From positions 1 to 28,187 of the IMG/VR virus record IMGVR_UViG_3300027857_000051: DNA of 28,187 nucleotides; one strand, 5' to 3'. How positions within the stretch are numbered: position 1 is the first letter of the stretch; the number at the start of each line of letters is the position of its first letter. A program made the position numbers and the translations under genes. The notes under the pieces were generated by a model. That model did not search any database, had not been told where the DNA came from, and saw only the letters and a list, made by a program, of their open reading frames with translations. Of the stretch, positions 14,871 through 22,752 are shown one piece after another. Origin of the DNA: a virus.

Positions 14871-16901
14871 CTATGCCGTCTCGTACCAGCCCCACACGCT
14901 GTTGACACGCGCGGGGGTAACGGTCACCTTACTGTACTGACCGGTGAGAGCGACGAAGCTTGCTCCGTTGATCAGCTCACTGCCGTTTGCGACAACGTGC
15001 AACGTGTTACCAGTGCTGTCGATGCGAACGACCGTGATCACCTGAGGTGTCCAAGCGGCGCTCAGCAGGTTCACCGTGGTGTTACCGGTGGATGCGTCAA
15101 CCAGGAGGACGCGATCAATGACACCGACACTGTAGTTGGTCGTGCCATGCACCCACTGTGCTGGACTACCCTGTTGGCCGTTGATGATGTTGAGACCAGT
15201 GGGAGCTGTTGTGTTCACACCCGATGGACTGTACAAGCCAGTGAGTGTGATTGTGCCCAGAGCGGCGTTGAGACCGGTGCCGGACGTGCGGTCAGTGAAC
15301 GTCGGATCTGCGATCTCAGTGTCGATGTTTGCGAAGACCCACGGACCGATGCCGTTGGAACCAATGCCGATGATGTTGACGACGTTCGGACACGCCTCGA
15401 TGCTAGCCTGCTGGATGGCGATCGAGTGAGTAGAACCAACCGAGCCGAAGTAACTACCGACCGGGCAAAGACCAGACCAGCAGTACAGGATGCACAGACG
15501 ATCACAAACGAAGTGCTCCGTTGCGAAGATCCCGAACGTGTACCCACCGTGGCAGCTGACGTTCGCCGCTCGGTTGTTGTCGTTGTTGCCATTGGCTGGC
15601 ATGAGCAAGCCGATGGACAAGCCGTTACCGAGAAGAGCCGGGCTGCTGTAGCTGCCGAGCTGAACGGAACCAGTCGTGCCGTAGGCGAAGTTCTCCAAGT
15701 TGGCCTCAGCCAGTCCAGAGAAGTCAACGGCGGAGTAGGTGAACCCATTGACGCTGTGCGTGGTGAGAATCGACAGGTTCCGCAGGGTCACAAGCTTGTT
15801 GTCGAACACCGAGGTGCCAGTGCCGTAGCCGCCAGGCTGAGCCGGCCCACCGATCACACACGGGTTACCGTTGGTGTTGATCGAGTTGGTCTGGGCCGTG
15901 GAGTTTGCGAACACTCCGAAGCTGACCAGGGTGGAGCCGTTGACCTGCTGGTTCAGCTGCTGCCAGTGCTGAAGGCCGGCACCGTTGGTCACACCCTCAA
16001 TGGTGAGGATGACCTTGTTGGCGGAGGTGGCTACCGGCGCGCCCAGGGTGAGCTGGCTGTTGCCGAGGGTGGAGCCACCGGTGATCAGTGAGCCAGCGAC
16101 GCCGTAGAACCGACCAGTGCTGGTCGGAATCCTGACGACGGCGCTGCCGTGTGTCGTAGCGTAGCTGAGAGCGGCGTTGATCGCCGACTGGATCGCAGAG
16201 GTGTCATCAGTGGCCCACATGGCGACGGTAGCGCTGACGTTGCCACCGGAGGCGTTCGTTGCCGCCAGCGTCACCTGAGTAGACGACTGGAACGAGGCGA
16301 TCGTGGTTACCAAGGTGGTGACACCACTGGCACCAGCACCGAGGACCATGATGTGCTTGTTCACATCATTGGAGGTGAACAAGCCACTGGCAGAGGTCAG
16401 AACGGCGGAGCCGCTTGACATCGCAGCATCAGTGACGAACTCACCGTCACCCTTGGCTCCGTAAGCCGCGGTGGTGACGTCGAAGATCCAGGGGGTGGCC
16501 TGTGGCAGCTGGCTGACGTTGACGGCGTCTGTCGATGCGACACCGACTGCGAGATGAGTGATCTTGTGGCTGTTGTTCGACCAGTCACCTGCCGGTGGCT
16601 GATCAGTGGCAATCACGTCCAGAGTGCCGGTGTGCACAGTCGGGTTGGTCCCAGTGCCACCGATGACGATAGAGGTGTCACCAGCTGTGATCGAGGCGAC
16701 CCCAGAGGATCCGAATGGCTGGCCGGAACCCCAGGCGCCTGCCGTCTTCGGACCGTACATCACAAGGGCGGTAGGCGTGCTGTTGTCGATGTACCAGTCA
16801 CCATCGATGCCGAGGGTACTGGATGGGGCACCATGTCCGTTGTAGATGGTGTTGCCACGAGGACCACTGGTGCCACCAGATGAGATGACGACGACGCTCA
16901 C
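14871..16901 (-). CDS. Tailspike-like protein with pectate-lyase-type beta-helix (676 aa)
   Basis: The N-terminal 60 residues hold a fibre-type module (GDWYIDNSTPTALVMYGPKT). KITHLAVGVASTDAVNVSQLP (about 113-133) is a linker motif common in tail fibres. AYGAKGDGEFVTDAA (about 146-160) is the start motif of pectate-lyase-3-type right-handed beta-helices, followed by a long series of short beta turns to about residue 580. The C-terminal domain (STGNTTVNLLSA...VNSVWGWYETA) matches small terminal beta domains of phage spikes. It likely binds and may degrade a cell-surface polysaccharide; catalytic residues cannot be assigned by eye. The GTG start overlaps the upstream stop as GTGA. Confidence 0.75.
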   Translation of the reverse strand: MSVVVISSGGTSGPRGNTIYNGHGAPSSTLGIDGDWYIDNSTPTALVMYGPKTAGAWGSGQPFGSSGVASITAGDTSIVIGGTGTNPTVHTGTLDVIATDQPPAGDWSNNSHKITHLAVGVASTDAVNVSQLPQATPWIFDVTTAAYGAKGDGEFVTDAAMSSGSAVLTSASGLFTSNDVNKHIMVLGAGASGVTTLVTTIASFQSSTQVTLAATNASGGNVSATVAMWATDDTSAIQSAINAALSYATTHGSAVVRIPTSTGRFYGVAGSLITGGSTLGNSQLTLGAPVATSANKVILTIEGVTNGAGLQHWQQLNQQVNGSTLVSFGVFANSTAQTNSINTNGNPCVIGGPAQPGGYGTGTSVFDNKLVTLRNLSILTTHSVNGFTYSAVDFSGLAEANLENFAYGTTGSVQLGSYSSPALLGNGLSIGLLMPANGNNDNNRAANVSCHGGYTFGIFATEHFVCDRLCILYCWSGLCPVGSYFGSVGSTHSIAIQQASIEACPNVVNIIGIGSNGIGPWVFANIDTEIADPTFTDRTSGTGLNAALGTITLTGLYSPSGVNTTAPTGLNIINGQQGSPAQWVHGTTNYSVGVIDRVLLVDASTGNTTVNLLSAAWTPQVITVVRIDSTGNTLHVVANGSELINGASFVALTGQYSKVTVTPARVNSVWGWYETA

Positions 16902-17185
16902 GTCTCGTCCTCCTCATCGTCATAGACGTCATCTGGGAAGATCACGTTGTCTTCCCAGTCACCATTCGGCCAAAACTCCAGGACCAGGATGCTGCCATCT
17001 GGGTGCCGCTCGATGCGACGAATCCTCGGGCAGGGCTGCCAATACGCATCCACGTTGGCTACGTGAGAGTGGATGCCAGCACAGTAGACACAAGCTGAGC
17101 GGCCCTCAATCTCACCCTCGAAGATCTCCCTGGCCAGCTTCTTCTGATGGTCAGAGAGTGGCTCCATGTACTCAACGTGGCTCAC
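16898..17185 (-). CDS. Small acidic protein with Cys/His motif (95 aa)
   Basis: The frame (start 17185) overlaps the Ig-like gene upstream by 4 bp and the spike gene downstream by GTGA. Residues 1-30 form a helix (LSDHQKKLAREIFEGEIEG). C32-x2-C35, H39, H41 and C52 could bind a metal. The C-terminal 20 residues are very acidic (DDVYDDEEDET). It is translated within the appendage module, so a structural or assembly role is possible, but no family is recognised. Confidence 0.65.
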   Translation of the reverse strand: MSHVEYMEPLSDHQKKLAREIFEGEIEGRSACVYCAGIHSHVANVDAYWQPCPRIRRIERHPDGSILVLEFWPNGDWEDNVIFPDDVYDDEEDET

Positions 17186-17565
17186 GGAGCTGCCACCACC
17201 CTCGCAGTCATGGTTCCGGTGAGAAGCGCGGTGGCGTCAGTCAGGTTGGGATCCATCCACAACGCGACGGCGTAGACGTCAGTGCCAGTAAGCAACGCCG
17301 TGGCGGTCGGTGAGGCCACCACCTGGATCGTGGAGGTGGCCGTGTTCACCGTGATCTGACCGTTGGCACCTGAGGTGGTGGTCACCGTGAAGACGGGCGA
17401 GGAGGCACGAGAGCTCGTCCTGACCACCAGCTCAAAGGTCTTGTTGGTGATGTTCATCAGGGTGCCATCGTCGTTCTGAAGCTGGAACGAGTAGACCCAC
17501 TGAGATCCCGGAACGGCGAAGGTGGTCCACATGGCTGGCACAGTGGGGATGATCGGTGTACTCAC
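17182..17565 (-). CDS. Putative Ig-like / BppU-N-like appendage protein (127 aa)
   Basis: The GTG at 17565 overlaps the terminase stop as GTGA and has GGAGG upstream. The 127 residues form a beta-sandwich pattern: WVYSFQLQNDDGTLMNITNKTFELVVR, PVFTVTT, GQITVNTATSTIQVVAS and DVYAVALWMD. This resembles N-terminal domains of baseplate upper proteins (BppU) and related Ig-like modules that anchor fibres. Next to a spike and a fibre gene, it may be an adaptor for them. The assignment is by fold pattern only. Confidence 0.55.
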   Translation of the reverse strand: MSTPIIPTVPAMWTTFAVPGSQWVYSFQLQNDDGTLMNITNKTFELVVRTSSRASSPVFTVTTTSGANGQITVNTATSTIQVVASPTATALLTGTDVYAVALWMDPNLTDATALLTGTMTARVVAAP

Positions 17566-19235
17566 GCGTCATCCTCCTCTCCAGTCAACACCAGCTCGTT
17601 GGGATCCTTCACACCAGCCCCACAGAACGGACAGACGCTTCGCCTGGACCCGTTCACGTGGGTCATGAAGCCTCGACGGCACCCTGTGCACTTGACGGTG
17701 CCATAGGCGTCGTGCCAGTTGCCCTTCTCCGTCCAGAAGGCCTGAACGACCGCGTCACCCTTGTCGGTGGAGCGGCCGATCCGCTTCTTGATGTCCTTCT
17801 TGGACTCGATCTTGATCTTGCCGCCGCTGAGGACCTCACCGGAGTGAGGAGCGGTCAGGTCACCCAGCAGGCTGTCATCCGGTGGCAGGCAGATGTCACT
17901 GCCAGCGGATGGGTCGAGGAGCTCCCGCAGGTTCCACCAGGCAGCGGAGCGGGCGTTGGAGAAGCCCATCTCGCCGGTCTTGTCCCTGCGGTAGCTGGTT
18001 GCGGCGGCATTGAACGCCTGGACCCGCGCTCCCATCTCCTTGAGACGGTCGTACACGCCGGCGCCGATGCCGATGACGTCCACGATGGCTGTGCGCTCAG
18101 GCTCACCCTCTAGGATGGCCATCACGTTGCCGGTGGTCGTCATGGTGTCGTTCTTCGAGTACGAGCGGATCTCGGTGATGACGTGACCATCCCGAACCGC
18201 CAGACACGTCTTGTCATCACCACTGCGAGCGACGTCGACACCGACGGTCATCGGCTTGCCAGGGGCCCGTCGCCCGTTCTCGTTCCACTCATGCCAGCGC
18301 TCATTGGCAGCCTCAACCCAGCTGAGTGGGATGACACTGTCCTCGTCACCAGAGTAGAACTCACCGAGGACGCGGTTCTGATAGAGAGCGCTGTGCTCGC
18401 CCCACTGGGCCTTACGTTGATCCGCCCACTTCTGGGAGATGCGGTTGGCCTTGATGGCGTCAGCCAGGGTGACGTGGACCGGGCACCAGTCCTCGTAGCC
18501 CGGCTTGCGCGCGTGGATGTCATAGAACCGCCCCTGGGGTGGGCCAGGGGTGGAGAGCGCCATCGCATACGTCTCACCGGTGCCGGAGAAGGCACCCTCA
18601 CACGCGTCGAAGGTGCCAGCGTTGATGGACTTGCTCTCATCATAGATGAAGAGCAGGCTGTCAGCGTGGGCACCCTCGATGAGGGCCGGGTTCGACGCGG
18701 CTGCCGCGAAGGCTGACCCATACTGCAGACGGAGAGCCAGGTTCAGCATCTCAGCGTTGGTGAAGGGGCGGTCTCGCACCTTGTCCCACTTGATGCGGCC
18801 GGCCCACTTGTGGATCTCAGGGCTGAGGTAGTTGATCAGCTGGCGCCAGGCACCTGCGGTGTAGACCGCCTTCCAGTCCACCCCATTGGCGTCCCTGGTG
18901 AGGGCGAACCACAGAATCGTGAAGGCGCTGATCGTGGACTTGCCCAGGCCGTGAGGGCCACGAACGGCGACGCGATGGTGTTCCTTCAGCTTCTGAACGA
19001 TGTTGAGCTGATAGAAGGTCAACCCATCAGAGTTGCCCCAGTCGATGCAGTTCTCAGCGAAGCCGATCGGATCATCATAGTACTTCGCAACACCGGTGTT
19101 GAACTTCTCCGCCTCACGTTGCAGCTTGCGCAGGTAGGCGAGCTTCTCCAGCTTCAGTTCATCGATGGTGTTGTAGTACGGCTCCAGGCCAGCACCGGAG
19201 CCGTACTCCTCCGGTGGGACCTTGAAGTTACTCAT
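17562..19235 (-). CDS. terL: Terminase large subunit with C-terminal zinc ribbon (557 aa)
   Basis: This is the ATP-driven DNA packaging motor and nuclease. The ATPase part has Walker A G93-PHGLGKS-T101 and Walker B LLFIYDE (D199, E200). The RNase-H-like nuclease part has D334 in TVGVDVARSGDD, D386 in AIVDVIG and D494 in KGDAVVQAF, in the right order for the three metal-binding acids. The last 45 residues add a zinc ribbon, C516-x2-C519...C535-x2-C538, which most large terminases lack. The ATG at 19235 (MSNFKV) overlaps the small-subunit stop by 8 bp; the longer frame to 19277 is not favoured. Confidence 0.93.
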   Translation of the reverse strand: MSNFKVPPEEYGSGAGLEPYYNTIDELKLEKLAYLRKLQREAEKFNTGVAKYYDDPIGFAENCIDWGNSDGLTFYQLNIVQKLKEHHRVAVRGPHGLGKSTISAFTILWFALTRDANGVDWKAVYTAGAWRQLINYLSPEIHKWAGRIKWDKVRDRPFTNAEMLNLALRLQYGSAFAAAASNPALIEGAHADSLLFIYDESKSINAGTFDACEGAFSGTGETYAMALSTPGPPQGRFYDIHARKPGYEDWCPVHVTLADAIKANRISQKWADQRKAQWGEHSALYQNRVLGEFYSGDEDSVIPLSWVEAANERWHEWNENGRRAPGKPMTVGVDVARSGDDKTCLAVRDGHVITEIRSYSKNDTMTTTGNVMAILEGEPERTAIVDVIGIGAGVYDRLKEMGARVQAFNAAATSYRRDKTGEMGFSNARSAAWWNLRELLDPSAGSDICLPPDDSLLGDLTAPHSGEVLSGGKIKIESKKDIKKRIGRSTDKGDAVVQAFWTEKGNWHDAYGTVKCTGCRRGFMTHVNGSRRSVCPFCGAGVKDPNELVLTGEEDDA

Positions 19236-19836
19236 TGATGGCCGGGCGCACCTTGCTGGCGTGCACCTGGGCCTCAAGACGGGCGATCTCAGCGTCGATG
19301 GAGTCGATCGTGATGACCTCAGCCCTGGTCGGTGCGTCCAGACCCAGCATCCTGGCCCGACGCTCCTTGATCTTCAGGATGCGGTCGACCATCTCCAGGA
19401 CGAAGCGGTCATCCTCAAGTGGCTCACCGGTCTCATCGTGAACAACGCGACCGTTGGAGACGAGCACGTGACGGTTGCGGAGGGTCCGCCAGGTGGTAGC
19501 TTCCAGCTCCTCAAGTGACTGCATTTCCATGATCCGCATCTCATCGTACGCGAACCTGACGGAGCGGGCGAGAGCCCTGCGGATCGCTGCGGCGGCCCTG
19601 GAGGTGTCCGGTCCGAGCCTCAGCCTCTCACAGATCTCTGGAAGGGTGTAGCCGATGGCCTTCAGACGGGCCGCTTCCGCGTCCCGGTCGAAGCCACGCT
19701 TGTAGAGGTCAGCGCCCTCACGCGGCATCGGCATGAGGTACTGCTCCTTGACGGGAGCCTTGTCCTCCGGCTCGTCCGCGTACTCACCGCTGTCATCAGG
19801 GTGATAAACGACGTCACCCTCGATCTCATCGCTCAC
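19228..19836 (-). CDS. terS: Putative terminase small subunit (202 aa)
   Basis: The gene lies directly upstream of terL and overlaps it. About residues 50-90 form a helix-turn-helix (AARLKAIGYTLPEICERLRL), followed by long helices (about 95-165), RRARMLGLDAP, which is common in small terminase subunits, and a C-terminal helix. These subunits bind the packaging start and regulate the motor. The start is GTG 19836 with a weak GGTGG upstream. The first 40 residues are acidic and probably disordered. It is the first gene after the promoter at about 19900. Confidence 0.8.
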   Translation of the reverse strand: MSDEIEGDVVYHPDDSGEYADEPEDKAPVKEQYLMPMPREGADLYKRGFDRDAEAARLKAIGYTLPEICERLRLGPDTSRAAAAIRRALARSVRFAYDEMRIMEMQSLEELEATTWRTLRNRHVLVSNGRVVHDETGEPLEDDRFVLEMVDRILKIKERRARMLGLDAPTRAEVITIDSIDAEIARLEAQVHASKVRPAINE

Positions 19837-19863
19837 GGATTCACCACCACTCCCTGGCTAGCA

Positions 19864-19937
19864 CCACTGATGTGGACGTAGCTCTCCCCTCGACATCAGT
19901 ATACCACACTTTGATGCGAATGTACCACCATCAGTGG
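19864..19937. repeat. Inverted CCACTGATG/CATCAGTGG motifs around the late promoter
   Basis: CCACTGATG at 19864-19872 and CATCAGTGG at 19929-19937 are exact reverse complements. A third partial copy, CATCAGT, is at 19894-19900 overlapping the -10 box. The arrangement fits operator sites for a repressor or activator; the binding protein is not known. Confidence 0.5.
19898..19926 (-). promoter_or_regulatory. Putative late-operon promoter
   Basis: On the minus strand, TATACT (19903-19898) is preceded by TGG, giving an extended -10 TGGTATACT. GGTACA (19926-19921) sits 17 bp upstream as a partial -35. It follows a terminator hairpin and precedes terS by about 60 bp, with CCACTGATG-type inverted motifs around it. 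Confidence 0.65.
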
Positions 19938-19960
19938 AAAAACTTTCTGAGAACGTGAGA

Positions 19961-19986
19961 AAGCCCCATCCGAGTGGACGGGGCTT
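19961..19986 (-). terminator. Terminator between early cluster and late operon
   Basis: AAGCCCC (19961-19967) pairs with GGGGCTT (19980-19986), and the stem continues inward with TCC/GGA after a mismatch. On the minus strand the stem ends in GGGGCTTTCTC, giving a short T-rich tail. It begins 12 nt after the stop of the 70-residue gene and lies before the next promoter. Confidence 0.7.
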
Positions 19987-19998
19987 CTCCTGTAGATG

Positions 19999-20211
19999 CT
20001 AGACGATCCCTAGCTCTTCATCGAGAGCCGTGATGCTGTCAGCTATCCACTTGCGGAAGGCGTAGTCTCGTTCCAGACGCTTCCGGCGGCGCTTCTGGTT
20101 GCCAGCGGTGATGCGGCCCTTGGATGGCCAGGACTTGTGAACCCGAGGAGCGTTGATCAACTCACTCAGTTCACCCCTCCAGCCCTGGGCTCGGCGCTGG
20201 GCCCTGTTCAC
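19999..20211 (-). CDS. Small basic protein (70 aa)
   Basis: The GTG at 20211 overlaps the upstream TAG by one base (TAGTG). The protein begins MNRAQRRAQGWRGEL, an N-terminal pattern I know from small actinophage proteins, and is strongly basic in the middle (NQKRRRKRLERDYAFRKW) with an acidic C-terminus (DEELGIV). It is the last gene before the terminator at 19961. It may bind nucleic acid, but the function is unknown. Confidence 0.65.
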   Translation of the reverse strand: MNRAQRRAQGWRGELSELINAPRVHKSWPSKGRITAGNQKRRRKRLERDYAFRKWIADSITALDEELGIV

Positions 20212-20504
20212 TACTTGCTCGCCTTCGGGGCCTCAGCCGGGGCCTGAGGAGCCTCGGCGGGGGTCTCAGCAGCCGGGGACGGGGCGGGGTTGCTGATCTT
20301 GCTCAGCTCACTCTTGATGTCGGCCTCGATGCCATCGAGCAGAGCCTTCACCCTGGTGACAATCTTCTCCTCGTGCTCCGACAGCACCGTGGTGAGTGCC
20401 TCACCGAGGTGAGTGCCGACCTCCTCGAGGACCTCCTTGGTGGCGGTAACCTCAGGCGCCGTGTGGCTGAACAGCTTGAGGAACGACTCGACCAGCTTGG
20501 ACAT
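20211..20504 (-). CDS. Helical protein with Pro/Ala-rich tail (97 aa)
   Basis: The ATG at 20504 has AGGAG 6 nt upstream. Residues 1-70 are amphipathic helices (FLKLFSHTAPEVTATKEVLEEVGTHL, EEKIVTRVKALLDGIEADIKSEL) without a clear membrane segment. Residues 71-97 are a Pro/Ala/Glu-rich tail. No domain recognised. It is coupled to the basic gene that follows. Confidence 0.65.
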   Translation of the reverse strand: MSKLVESFLKLFSHTAPEVTATKEVLEEVGTHLGEALTTVLSEHEEKIVTRVKALLDGIEADIKSELSKISNPAPSPAAETPAEAPQAPAEAPKASK

Positions 20505-20512
20505 GGAATCTC

Positions 20513-20923
20513 CTAGTTCTTCTCTTCGGTGAAGCGGACCAGGCGATCATACGCCTTGATCAGCTCCTCTGCCTTGTACACCCTGGCGTGCCGGCCAGAG
20601 GTGCCGAAACGAGTGGTGCGTCGCTTGCCGACCGGCTCGAGAGCGGCAAGCCTGACCAAGCTACGAACCTGGCTGGGGGTCAGCTCCGGGGGACCGAGCA
20701 ACTGAGAGGCCTCGGACACGGTCCACAGCTTGTCGTCATCACCCACGGTGGGAAGGCCCTCACTGGACCAGCCTCGCCCAGACGTGGCCTTCGACTTAGG
20801 CTTCGGGGTCTGGTTGGTGGTGTTGGTGACGACCGTGGGAACGTCAGAGTATGGCACCAGCCTGGGTGCAGGTGCGGCGATCGGCCAGGTGAAGACCGGC
20901 TGATCCGGTGTGGGGTCGCTCAC
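20513..20923 (-). CDS. HTH DNA-binding protein, MerR/excisionase-like (136 aa)
   Basis: GTG at 20923 is chosen because GGAG precedes it and it overlaps the upstream TGA as GTGA; the frame to 20980 is an overextension. The first 65 residues are Pro/Thr-rich and probably disordered. The C-terminal half holds a winged-helix/HTH of MerR or excisionase type: LWTVSEASQLLG, then SQVRSLVRLAALEPVGKR, then ARVYKAEELIKAY. It probably binds DNA as a regulator. The target is unknown; the late promoter lies about 1 kb downstream. Confidence 0.65.
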   Translation of the reverse strand: MSDPTPDQPVFTWPIAAPAPRLVPYSDVPTVVTNTTNQTPKPKSKATSGRGWSSEGLPTVGDDDKLWTVSEASQLLGPPELTPSQVRSLVRLAALEPVGKRRTTRFGTSGRHARVYKAEELIKAYDRLVRFTEEKN

Positions 20924-21630
20924 GCTGACTCCATTATCTCGGTGTTGGGTTCCGGCAGCCCGACGGTGCCGTCCCGCCAACTGATAGCCGTCTCACCACT
21001 CACCGGGTCAACGAGGAAGAGCCCGACTGGACGTGCTCCGAGACTGTCTGAGCACCCCGGGTTGATACAGGTGACTGTACCTACCGACAACCTCATCCGC
21101 AGGGTCTGATAGGTGCACCAAGGGCACCTCGGCTCCCTTTTCCCAGGCTCCCTGGGGAGCCTTCGGGGAGGTTCGTGCTCTCCAAGGACCACGTGGGCCT
21201 GGGTGACCCAGTTGCCCAAGTCGTCCAACACGAGGAGAACGAGAGTGTCACTGACGCGATAGCTGAGGGTGACCACATGTTCCAGGGCCAGCTTGGTGTT
21301 CTTGTCACTACCGCCCCTGGTGATGGTTGGCACCTCAACCCGGGTCTCCGCATATCGGACCGCCAGTCGCATGTCTGCGAGCATCTGAGCCTCAAGGTCA
21401 CGGGCCATCGTATGAAGGTCCAGAACCAAAAGGGCGGCACGATGGTTCCACGGAGGTTTAGAACCTCGCTTTCCGCCAGCCCCTCCACCCCCACCAGCCA
21501 CGCTGGCGGGGTGCAGGGAATGCACGGTGAGAACGTCCCGAAGATTGAGGGCGACGGTGACCTCGTTGGTGAGGCGACCACGCAGGGTGTTGGGATCACT
21601 GGTGACTGCCACTTTGTGATCGTAACCCAT
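20920..21630 (-). CDS. Conserved phage protein with zinc ribbon (236 aa)
   Basis: The ATG at 21630 comes 7 nt after the stop of the LuxR-like gene; the open frame up to 21945 is a shadow of that gene. The N-terminal half has helices with a Gly-rich loop (AGGGGGAGGKRG). The C-terminal half has a zinc ribbon RCPWCTYQTLRMR...VTCINPGC. I have a general memory of similar proteins in actinophages near HTH genes, but do not know a function. It ends in GTGA coupling with the HTH gene. Confidence 0.65.
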   Translation of the reverse strand: MGYDHKVAVTSDPNTLRGRLTNEVTVALNLRDVLTVHSLHPASVAGGGGGAGGKRGSKPPWNHRAALLVLDLHTMARDLEAQMLADMRLAVRYAETRVEVPTITRGGSDKNTKLALEHVVTLSYRVSDTLVLLVLDDLGNWVTQAHVVLGEHEPPRRLPREPGKREPRCPWCTYQTLRMRLSVGTVTCINPGCSDSLGARPVGLFLVDPVSGETAISWRDGTVGLPEPNTEIMESA

Positions 21631-21637
21631 TTTGTGA

Positions 21638-22222
21638 TCAAAGCCCAGAGATGTGACGAACCGGGTGTGAGGCGCCGGGGTGAGGCACCGGATACGGCGT
21701 CCACTTGAGGTAGGGACCATACTCCTCACGCACTGCGATCCACCCCTCCTTGAGATCGAGCGTGGATGGCGCTGACCAGTGATTGACCAGCAGTCGGTGC
21801 TGGTGGCCCAGAGCGACGGCGTGACCACGGTTGTTGGCGTCCAACCGCCTGAAGAGAAGAGTCGTGAGCGTCTTGATGGTGTGCATCGAGATGTCCAACG
21901 CGTCGGCGAGACCATCAGAGTCCAAGCCAGCGGCCAGCAACCCAAGGATCTGAGTCTGACGGCCAGTGAGTCCGGAGATGAAACGTGGCTCAGGTGTCAG
22001 CTTGCTCATCAACCCCCTGGCGTAGGCGTGAGCCACGATGTTGTATCGGTGCTCACACTCAAACGCCGCCAGAAGGATGTTCACCCGGTACTTGACCGTC
22101 GCCTCACTGATGCCCAGCTCCTTGCCGATCTGATGGTTCGTCTTCCCCCTGGCCATGCCGTTAAGAACAGCGTAGTGCTGCTCAGTCAGCTTGGACCCGG
22201 CGTTGTTGGTGGGAGGCAGCAT
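21638..22222 (-). CDS. Regulator with two tandem LuxR-type HTH domains (194 aa)
   Basis: ATG 22222 has GGAG upstream and lies one base after the TGA of the preceding gene. Residues about 10-65 carry one LuxR/GerE-type HTH (LTEQHYAVLNGMARGKTNHQIGKELGISEATVKYRV) and about 80-140 a second (LTGRQTQILGLLAAGLDSDGLADALDISMHTIKTL). LuxR HTHs usually occur once, after a receiver or ligand-binding domain; here there is none. The pair could bind a two-site operator or act as a constitutive regulator. Confidence 0.75.
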   Translation of the reverse strand: MLPPTNNAGSKLTEQHYAVLNGMARGKTNHQIGKELGISEATVKYRVNILLAAFECEHRYNIVAHAYARGLMSKLTPEPRFISGLTGRQTQILGLLAAGLDSDGLADALDISMHTIKTLTTLLFRRLDANNRGHAVALGHQHRLLVNHWSAPSTLDLKEGWIAVREEYGPYLKWTPYPVPHPGASHPVRHISGL

Positions 22223-22223
22223 C

Positions 22224-22637
22224 TCAGTGCTCCACCGCGCAATCGGTGACCTTGCCAGCCACGTCGATGACGCCGCTGACGTCCTTGACACCCTTCACAG
22301 TGCTGTAGGGCAGGTTGGCGTTCCAGGTGAAGGAACCGGGGCCGCCCTTCCAGTCACTCTTGACACCCTTGTTGCCGTCGCCGTAGACGTACAGGGTGAC
22401 GCTGCCAGCCCTGGTGATGGTCACGTTCATGGCGACGTCAGCGCCGTGCTGGCTGCCTGACGCCTTGGTGACCACCGGCTTGATGACGCAGACGCCGAGT
22501 GTGTCAGTCATAGCCACGGTGACGGCACCCTGAGTGTCGGTGGGTGTGTCATCACGGTCCAGGTGGGCCATCCTGATCACGTTGCCCATCACGACGAGCA
22601 GCGTTGCGGCTGCTATCGTCCTCACTGCGAGGTTCAT
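22224..22637 (-). CDS. Exported or membrane-anchored beta protein (137 aa)
   Basis: The ATG at 22637 has GGAGAGG upstream. Residues 3-20 (LAVRTIAAATLLVVMGNV) form a hydrophobic signal or anchor segment. The rest, after an acidic DRDDTPTDTQG linker, is a beta domain (VTVAMTDTLGVCVIKPV, AMNVTITRAGSVTLYVYGDG, FTWNANLPYSTVKG), with two Cys (C50 and near the end) that could form a disulfide outside the cytoplasm. A surface role such as superinfection exclusion is possible but is only a guess. Confidence 0.6.
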   Translation of the reverse strand: MNLAVRTIAAATLLVVMGNVIRMAHLDRDDTPTDTQGAVTVAMTDTLGVCVIKPVVTKASGSQHGADVAMNVTITRAGSVTLYVYGDGNKGVKSDWKGGPGSFTWNANLPYSTVKGVKDVSGVIDVAGKVTDCAVEH

Positions 22638-22670
22638 CGTTCCTCTCCGTTCCTGTTCCTTAACGAGTGG

Positions 22671-22702
22671 GTGGGAGCCCGAACTCTCGTTCGAGCTCCC
22701 AC
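22671..22702 (-). terminator. Hairpin after the VWA gene
   Basis: GTGGGAGC (22671-22678) pairs with GCTCCCAC (22695-22702), with an inner GAAC/GTTC stem around a TCTC loop and a small internal loop. It sits in the 115-bp gap between the VWA stop and the next gene. No T-tract follows. A weak promoter-like TGTACA-17-TACAGT lies just upstream. Confidence 0.5.
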
Positions 22703-22752
22703 CAACTACTGTAACTGCGAGACGTGCTGCTGTACAGCCCCTCTGCTCAGTG

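Noticed and set aside
14511-16091. 526-residue plus-strand frame opposite the spike gene
   Set aside because: Antisense to the beta-helix protein and without protein-like features.
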